Assembly (NCBI GenBank): GCA_039181495.1 | Contig: JBCDCP010000159.1 | Coordinates: 1-5,164 of the forward strand | Direction of reading: 5' to 3' | Origin: JBCDCP01 sp039181495 | Lineage (GTDB): Bacteria > Pseudomonadota > Alphaproteobacteria > Rhizobiales > Tepidamorphaceae | DNA length: 5,164 bases | Shown here: piece by piece, positions 1 through 5,164 of the stretch | Numbering within the stretch: the first letter of the stretch is position 1 | How the letters are laid out: each line of letters opens with the position of its first letter | The notes under the pieces: model-generated | The model's input: only the letters and a program-made list of their open reading frames with translations | Database searches by the model: none | Told to the model about the DNA's origin: nothing | Position numbers and translations under genes: made by a program

Positions 1-95
1 GACCGACAAGGGGCTCGAGGCGTTCCTCTCCGATTGGGCAAAAACCGGACAATCGATCCTCTGACCGGTTTCTTCCGGTGGCTTAAGCCGTCGGC
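1..95. other. Putative inverted block (micro-inversion or fold-back chimera)
   Basis: Flipping bases 1-95 (94 fits equally, since base 95 is the complement of base 1) reconstructs a complete 218-residue transaldolase with TGA stop. The usual family length is about 217. The block ends carry short inverted repeats, CCGAC at 3-7 and GTCGG at 90-94. Inside are a small hairpin, ACCGG-TTTCTT-CCGGT at 64-79, and a perfect 10-base palindrome, GGCTTAAGCC at 80-89, which supplies the TAA now ending the truncated gene. The left edge of the block coincides with the window edge, so only one junction (95/96) is visible. Whether this is an assembly or amplification artefact or a genuine inversion cannot be decided here. 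Confidence 0.7.
2..64 (+). pseudogene. Displaced C-terminal fragment of transaldolase (20 codons plus TGA)
   Basis: Read on the plus strand from base 2, this encodes TDKGLEAFL-SDWAKTGQSIL and then TGA at 62-64. As I recall the family, this matches the normal C-terminus of Fsa/TalC-type transaldolases, which usually end like HPLTDKG(I/L)EQFLADW. The adjoining minus-strand tal gene stops just where this segment should begin: its last family-like residues are NPL. Joining minus-strand ATT (98-96) to base 1 onward gives NPL-TDKGLE in frame and an unbroken C-terminus. I therefore read this as the missing end of that gene in inverted orientation. The alternative is the tail of a second, convergent transaldolase gene lying outside the window. 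The identity of the peptide is well supported; which explanation holds is inference. Confidence 0.8.
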
Positions 96-688
96 AATGG
101 ATTTTTAGCAAGCCCCCGGATCACAGCCGGCGGGATGGTGGCAATGTCTGCGCCAGCCAGCGCCGCATCGCGCATGTGACCTGCCGTACGGATCGATGCC
201 GCCAGCACTTCGGTGTGGATCGCATCGTAGTTGTCGTAGGCGGTGCGGATGTCCTCGATCAGTTCCATGCCGTCATAGCCGATATCGTCAATGCGCCCGA
301 TGAAGGGCGAGATGAAGGTCGCACCGGCCTTGGCTGCGAGGATCGCCTGATTGAGATTGAAGCACAGGGTGACGTTCACCATCGTGCCCATCCTGGTCAG
401 GTTCCGGCATGCCCTAAGACCATCCCAGGTCAGCGGCACCTTGACCGCCACATTGGGTGCGATGGCTGCCAGGACCTTGCCTTCGGCGATCATCTGCTCG
501 GCATCGGTGGCGGCCACTTCCGCAGACACCGGCCCATCGACGAGCTTGCAGATATCGGCAATGACATCCTTGAAGTCGCGGCCTGACTTGGCCACCAGCG
601 ATGGATTTGTCGTCACACCATCGATCAGACCCGTATCGTTGAGCTCTTCGATCTCGGCGATCTCAGCACTGTCCACAAAGAACTTCAC
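83..688 (-). CDS. tal: Transaldolase, Fsa/TalC (small, class I) type, C-terminally truncated as read
   Basis: This is a cytosolic TIM-barrel enzyme of the non-oxidative pentose phosphate pathway. It transfers a dihydroxyacetone unit from a sugar phosphate to an aldose phosphate through a Schiff base. As read it is 201 residues. Landmarks, counted from the GTG start, are Asp6 in KFFVDSAEI, the GVTTNPSL motif near 24-31, GPVSAEVAAT near 52-61, Schiff-base Lys83 in AVKVPLT, NVTLCF near 105-110, SPFIGRIDD near 127-135 and VLAASIR near 161-167. Phe129 sits where E. coli FsaA has Tyr131, which favours transaldolase over fructose-6-phosphate aldolase activity. The start is GTG at 688-686, because family similarity begins at VKFFVD and a GGGAGA ribosome-binding site (701-696) lies 7 bases upstream. 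An in-frame ATG at 757 would add 23 unrelated residues. The C-terminus ends NPLPTA; the last family segment, about 20 residues, is missing here but present inverted at 2-64. The gene is divergent from priA. Annotation pipelines often call this family fsa. Confidence 0.93.
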   Translation of the reverse strand: MKFFVDSAEIAEIEELNDTGLIDGVTTNPSLVAKSGRDFKDVIADICKLVDGPVSAEVAATDAEQMIAEGKVLAAIAPNVAVKVPLTWDGLRACRNLTRMGTMVNVTLCFNLNQAILAAKAGATFISPFIGRIDDIGYDGMELIEDIRTAYDNYDAIHTEVLAASIRTAGHMRDAALAGADIATIPPAVIRGLAKNPLPTA

Positions 689-789
689 GGGTGGGTCTCC
701 CAGGGGCTTGCAGCGTTTGACTGCTGCCTTGATGTCAAGTTGCCGACGGCTGTGCAAGTGTTGTCGTCGAGAAGAATCGCCGGACGAGA
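689..789. promoter_or_regulatory. Divergent tal/priA intergenic region with opposed TTGAC boxes
   Basis: This 101-base region separates the two divergent genes and must hold at least part of their promoters. The plus strand has TTGACT at 717-722. The minus strand has a perfect -35-like TTGACA at 738-733. Together they form a TTGAC-12-GTCAA inverted repeat, and the second half also lies in the near-palindrome CTTGA-TG-TCAAG at 728-739. Neither box has a convincing -10 hexamer 16-18 bases downstream: the plus strand has TTGCCG, the minus strand CGCTGC. The promoter assignment is therefore tentative, and alphaproteobacterial -10 boxes are often weak. Confidence 0.35.
696..701 (-). promoter_or_regulatory. 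Ribosome-binding site of tal (GGGAGA)
   Basis: The minus strand reads GGGAGA here, 7 bases before the GTG at 688-686. It decides the start in favour of that GTG over the upstream in-frame ATG at 757, in agreement with where family similarity begins. Confidence 0.65.
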
Positions 790-3048
790 ATGAGCACCGA
801 GGCGGTGACCGCTGCGCAGATGCAATTGGCTGAAAGGATAGACGCGCCGACGAGGGCCGAGACCGTCATCGTTCAATGCGCGGTCATGGTACCCGGTGCG
901 TATACCTATCGTGTGCCGGAAGACCTTGCGGGCCGGGTATCTCCCGGGGATGTCGTCGAGGTGCCGCTCGGACCCCGCTCGGTGCTGGGGTGCGTCTGGG
1001 ACGCCGAGCCGGAAACAATCGACCCCCGCAAGCTGCGCGATGTGTCAGGCAAGCTCGATGTGCCGCCAATCCGGGCCGAATTGCGCGCCCTGGTCGATTT
1101 TGTGTCGCGCTATACGCTGGCCGAACGGGGCATGGTGCTCAAAATGGTGTTGCGCGCCGCCGACGCCCTCCTTGCCGAAAAGCCTGTGGCGGGTGTTCGA
1201 TGGACGGGGATCTTTCCGCAACGCGAAACATCGGCGCGCAACAAGGTCCTAGACCACCTGAAGGATCAGCCGGTCTGGCCGAAGCGCGCACTGTCGGATG
1301 TGGCCGGTGTGTCGCCCGCTGTGATTTCCGGCCTGATCGAAGCCGAGGTGCTTGAGTCGATTGATCTGGCCGCGCCGCGGCCGTTCCGCGATCCCGATCC
1401 TGCCTTCGGCATGGTCGACCTGACCGATCTGCAGCGCGACGCTGCCCTGGCCGTTGGTGAGGCGGTCAAAGCACACGCTTTCCACACTTTGCTGCTCGAT
1501 GGCGTCACGGGATCAGGCAAGACGGAGGTCTATTTCGAAGGTCTTGCCGAGGCCTTTCGGCAGGATCGTCAGGCTCTTGTGCTCATGCCGGAGATTGCGC
1601 TGACCCAGGACTTCCTCGACCGCTTCGAGAGGCGCTTCGGTAGCCGGCCCGGCGAGTGGCATTCGGGAGTCGCCGGCGGGCTTAGGGCCAAGGTCTGGCG
1701 CGGGGTCGCGTCGGGTGAGGTACGTGTGGTGGTCGGCGCGCGCTCGGCGCTGTTCCTGCCGTTTGCCGATCTTGGGCTAATTGTTGTCGATGAGGAGCAT
1801 GACGGGGCTTACAAGCAGGAAGACCGTATTGCCTACAATGCCCGCGATATGGCGGTGAAGCGTGGCCACCTCGAAGAGATTCCCGTCGTGCTGGCCTCTG
1901 CCACACCATCGCTTGAGAGCCGGGTCAATGCCGATCAGGGCCGCTATGCGCATTTGCGGTTGCCAGCACGGTTTGGCGGCGCCGGCATGCCGAAAGTGCG
2001 ACTGGTCGATATGCGCGACGACGCGCCGGATACAGGCCGCTTTCTGTCACCGGTGCTGGTTGATGCACTCGGGAAAGCGCTGGAAGCTGGGGAGCAATCG
2101 CTGGTCTTCCTCAATCGGCGCGGTTACGCCCCGCTCACGCTGTGCCGCAAATGCGGGTTCCGCTTCGAGTGCCCCGACTGCTCCGCATGGCTCGTGGAAC
2201 ACCGGTTTCGCGGCAAGCTGATCTGCCACCATTGCGGGCACGACCGACCGGTGCCGCCTGCCTGCCCGAACTGCGGTGCCGAGAATGCGCTTGTGCCCTG
2301 CGGGCCGGGCGTTGAGCGGATCGCCGAGGAGCTTGCGGATCGGTTCCGCAATGCTCGCATAGCTGTTCTGTCGAGTGATCTGGTGCCGGGGATCAAGGCG
2401 ATGCGGCGCCTTCTGAAGGACATTGCTCGCGGTAAGGCGGATATCGTTATCGGCACCCAGCTCGTTGCCAAGGGCCATCACTTCCCCAGGATGACCGTGG
2501 TTGGCATCGTTGACGCGGATCTTGCGCTCAATAGCGCCGATCCACGCGCTGCTGAGCGCACCTTTCAGATTCTGGAACAGGTTGTCGGCCGTGCGGGCCG
2601 TGTCGCAGGCGGCGCGCAAGCTGAGGCCTTCGTTCAGACCTATGTGCCGGACAATCCGGTGCTGCAGAGCATCGCAGCCGGTGATCGGGAAGGCTTCTAT
2701 AGCCGGGAGACGGCGATCCGTCAGCGATCCGGCATGCCGCCCTTTGGCCGGCTGGCGGCGCTGGTCGTGTCAGGCAAAGACAGGGCACTGACCGAGGCTT
2801 ACGCGCGCGCCATGGCGCGAATTGCTCATGCTGGCCCGGATGCTGAAACTGACGATCCGGTTCGGGTGCTTGGGCCGGTGGAAGCGCCAATTGCCGTCAT
2901 TCGCGGACGATACCGGTTTCGGCTCCTTGCCCGCAGCCCTCGCAGTTATGACCTGTCCGCGCGGCTGAGAAGATGGATTGCGCAGGCGCCGAAAACGACC
3001 GGCTCGCTGCGTGTGCACGTCGATGTGGACCCGATGAGCTTCCTTTAG
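790..3048 (+). CDS. priA: Primosomal protein N' (replication restart helicase PriA)
   Basis: PriA is a superfamily 2, DEAH-type 3'-to-5' DNA helicase. It recognises stalled forks and D-loops and starts reloading of the replicative helicase. The 752-residue product has all expected parts. The N-terminal 3'-DNA-binding domain starts near residue 25 (TYRVPEDL, GDVVEVPLG). A winged-helix linker follows at roughly 115-190. The helicase has Walker A GVTGSGKT at 238-245 (Lys244), DEEH at 334-337 and SATPS at 370-374. The zinc-binding insertion has four Cys pairs: 452/455, 461/464, 479/482 and 492/495. The second lobe has GTQLVAKGHHF at 555-565 and QVVGRAGR at 597-604. The C-terminal domain ends VDVDPMSFL, as is typical. 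The ATG at 790 has only a weak ribosome-binding site (GGA at 782-784) and gives about 24 non-conserved leading residues, so a later start is possible but no better ATG exists before the conserved domain. No frameshift or missing catalytic residue is seen. Confidence 0.98.
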   Translation: MSTEAVTAAQMQLAERIDAPTRAETVIVQCAVMVPGAYTYRVPEDLAGRVSPGDVVEVPLGPRSVLGCVWDAEPETIDPRKLRDVSGKLDVPPIRAELRALVDFVSRYTLAERGMVLKMVLRAADALLAEKPVAGVRWTGIFPQRETSARNKVLDHLKDQPVWPKRALSDVAGVSPAVISGLIEAEVLESIDLAAPRPFRDPDPAFGMVDLTDLQRDAALAVGEAVKAHAFHTLLLDGVTGSGKTEVYFEGLAEAFRQDRQALVLMPEIALTQDFLDRFERRFGSRPGEWHSGVAGGLRAKVWRGVASGEVRVVVGARSALFLPFADLGLIVVDEEHDGAYKQEDRIAYNARDMAVKRGHLEEIPVVLASATPSLESRVNADQGRYAHLRLPARFGGAGMPKVRLVDMRDDAPDTGRFLSPVLVDALGKALEAGEQSLVFLNRRGYAPLTLCRKCGFRFECPDCSAWLVEHRFRGKLICHHCGHDRPVPPACPNCGAENALVPCGPGVERIAEELADRFRNARIAVLSSDLVPGIKAMRRLLKDIARGKADIVIGTQLVAKGHHFPRMTVVGIVDADLALNSADPRAAERTFQILEQVVGRAGRVAGGAQAEAFVQTYVPDNPVLQSIAAGDREGFYSRETAIRQRSGMPPFGRLAALVVSGKDRALTEAYARAMARIAHAGPDAETDDPVRVLGPVEAPIAVIRGRYRFRLLARSPRSYDLSARLRRWIAQAPKTTGSLRVHVDVDPMSFL

Positions 3049-3065
3049 CGTGACAACGCGCGGTT

Positions 3066-3142
3066 CACGGCCAAAACAAGGGACAATTCCAGGTTCAGGG
3101 CCTGCCCGCTGCGCCAGCCTGCCGCAGTGTGGTTTGGCCGTG
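3066..3142. repeat. Long imperfect inverted repeat just downstream of priA
   Basis: CACGGCCAAA at 3066-3075 is perfectly complementary to TTTGGCCGTG at 3133-3142. After one A/G mismatch the pairing continues for two more bases (CA at 3077-3078 with TG at 3130-3131). The 51-base interior can form its own hairpin, CTGCG at 3109-3113 with CGCAG at 3123-3127. It begins 18 bases after the priA stop. No T-run follows on either strand, so it is not a standard intrinsic terminator. It could be a structured 3' end for priA mRNA, a cruciform or an operator near the atp promoter; the role is unknown. Confidence 0.6.
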
Positions 3143-3281
3143 TTGCGCAGCGAAAAAGGGTATGGTACGCCCTGCCCAACAATCCGGATACAACCGGTTT
3201 CCGGGGTTCTTACACGCATAATCGGCAGGCTGCGACGCGGGGCTTCCGCGTGGGCTCAAGCCGGACAAAGCGTGGCAGTCC

Positions 3282-3287
3282 GAAGGG
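3282..3287 (+). promoter_or_regulatory. Ribosome-binding site of atpH (GAAGGG)
   Basis: GAAGGG lies 6 bases before the GTG at 3294. It supports this non-ATG start; no ATG lies between it and the conserved domain. Confidence 0.5.
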
Positions 3288-3293
3288 CAAGGC

Positions 3294-3871
3294 GTGACAA
3301 CTGAGGACACATCCGTCAGCGAACAGGCGGGCGTCAGCGGTGTGGCTGGGCGCTATGCGTCGGCCCTCTTCGAATTGGCCAAGGATGCCAAGTCGGTTGA
3401 CACGGTTGCTGCCGATCTTGACGGGTTCGGCGCGCTTCTGGCTGAAAACGATGATCTCAAGCGACTGGTCCGCAGCCCGGTCTTCGGTGCCGAAGAACAG
3501 GCCGCCGCGTTGGGCGCGATACTCGCCAAGGCGAAGATCAGCGGTCTCACCGGTAACTTCGTTCAACTGGTCGCACGCAATCGGCGGCTATTCTCCATCG
3601 AAGACATCATTGCTGCATTTCGCGCCCTGGCGGCAGCGGACCGCGGTGAAGTCTCGGCCAGTGTGACGTCGGCCCAGGAGCTGAAGCCGGCGCAGATCAA
3701 GTCGCTGCAGGCTGCATTGAAGTCGATCACGGGCAAGACCGTGACGCTCAACCAGCAGGTTGATCCCTCCATTCTCGGCGGGCTGATCGTCAAGGTCGGC
3801 AGCCGGATGATCGATACGTCTCTGAAGACGAAACTCAATTCCCTCAAACTGCGCATGAAAGAGGTTGGCTG

Positions 3872-3872
<1 letters not shown>
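3294..3872 (+). CDS. atpH: F1F0 ATP synthase subunit delta
   Basis: This is the delta (OSCP) subunit, which joins the top of the F1 head to the peripheral stalk formed by the b/b' subunits on the cytoplasmic side of the membrane. The 192-residue product starts with GTG. It has the N-terminal helical-domain signature VAGRYASALFELA at about 16-28 and LVRSPVFGAEEQ in the middle of that domain. It then has the conserved VARNRRLF stretch. The C-terminal signature GGLIVKVGSRMID-TSLKTKLNSLK (about 162-185) is nearly invariant in alphaproteobacterial delta subunits. The length is slightly above E. coli AtpH (177) because of a short, probably flexible N-terminus. The stop overlaps the atpA start (TGATG, 3870-3874), which implies translational coupling. 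Its place as first gene of the operon, without atpB/E/F in front, fits the alphaproteobacterial split arrangement. Confidence 0.97.
3858..3864 (+). promoter_or_regulatory. Ribosome-binding site of atpA (AAAGAGG) inside the end of atpH
   Basis: AAAGAGG ends 7 bases before the atpA ATG at 3872 and lies within the last codons of atpH. With the one-base stop/start overlap, it fits coupled translation of the two subunits. Confidence 0.6.

Positions 3873-5164
<1,292 letters not shown>

Larger units (their letters stand above)
3049..3293. promoter_or_regulatory. priA-atpH intergenic region, probable promoter region of the F1 ATP synthase operon
   Basis: This 245-base gap is the only non-coding space before atpH, so the operon promoter most likely lies here (inference from position). 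Two -10-like hexamers are visible on the plus strand, TATGGT at 3161-3166 and CATAAT at 3217-3222. Neither has a TTGACA-like box at the right distance: TTGCGC at 3143-3148 is too close to the first, and nothing suitable precedes the second. The first 100 bases are dominated by a long inverted repeat listed separately. A small CCGG-TTT-CCGG hairpin lies at 3194-3204. An open frame from 3050 to 3304 exists but resembles nothing and overlaps the atpH start. Confidence 0.4.

Noticed and set aside
64..79. ACCGG-TTTCTT-CCGGT hairpin as an intrinsic terminator of tal
   Set aside because: The stem has only five pairs and no T-run follows in either orientation. It also lies in the suspected inverted block.
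689..757. N-terminal extension of tal to the ATG at 757
   Set aside because: The 23 added residues resemble nothing in the family and would overlap the ribosome-binding site (696-701) that fits the GTG at 688.
2047..2619. 190-codon open frame on the minus strand inside priA
   Set aside because: It lies wholly antisense to the conserved zinc-binding and helicase region of priA. Long antisense frames are common in GC-rich coding DNA, and the peptide shows no recognisable domain.
2770..3219. 149-codon minus-strand open frame spanning the priA end and the intergenic region
   Set aside because: It shows no recognisable motif and overlaps the conserved C-terminal priA domain. It is best explained as a chance frame.
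3050..3304. 84-codon plus-strand open frame in the priA-atpH gap
   Set aside because: Its composition (Arg/Gly/Ser-rich, no motif) looks like translated non-coding DNA. It runs across the inverted repeat and into atpH.

Overview
The window looks like a chromosomal segment of an alphaproteobacterium. The base composition is GC-rich by eye. The protein sequences (Fsa/TalC-type transaldolase, PriA, ATP synthase delta and alpha) resemble alphaproteobacterial versions. The F1 genes begin with atpH directly after priA, with no F0 genes (atpB, atpE, atpF) in front, which is the split ATP synthase arrangement known from that class. A genus cannot be named from the sequence alone.

Layout: (1) 1-95 is a short block that appears inverted relative to the adjoining gene; its plus strand carries the C-terminal 20 codons and stop of a transaldolase. 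(2) 83-688, minus strand, is the transaldolase gene (tal, also called fsa), which lacks exactly those C-terminal residues. (3) 689-789 is a short divergent intergenic region. (4) 790-3048, plus, is an intact priA, the replication-restart helicase. (5) 3049-3293 is a 245-base gap holding a long imperfect inverted repeat and probably the atp promoter. (6) 3294-3872, plus, is atpH (F1 delta). (7) 3872 to the window end, plus, is the first ~85% of atpA (F1 alpha), with a one-base deletion about 66 bases before the end.

Functionally these are housekeeping genes: non-oxidative pentose phosphate metabolism (tal), restart of stalled replication forks (priA), and the start of the F1 ATP synthase operon (atpH-atpA, with atpG-atpD-atpC expected beyond the window). 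atpH and atpA are translationally coupled through a TGATG overlap. tal and priA are divergently transcribed.

No new biological system was found. The most notable observations are the two gene-breaking anomalies, one at each extreme end of the window. Re-inverting bases 1-95 restores a 218-residue transaldolase in frame, and adding one base near 5098 restores atpA. Their placement at both edges suggests contig-end errors (a fold-back chimera and an indel) more than biology, although a real micro-inversion cannot be excluded from this sequence alone.
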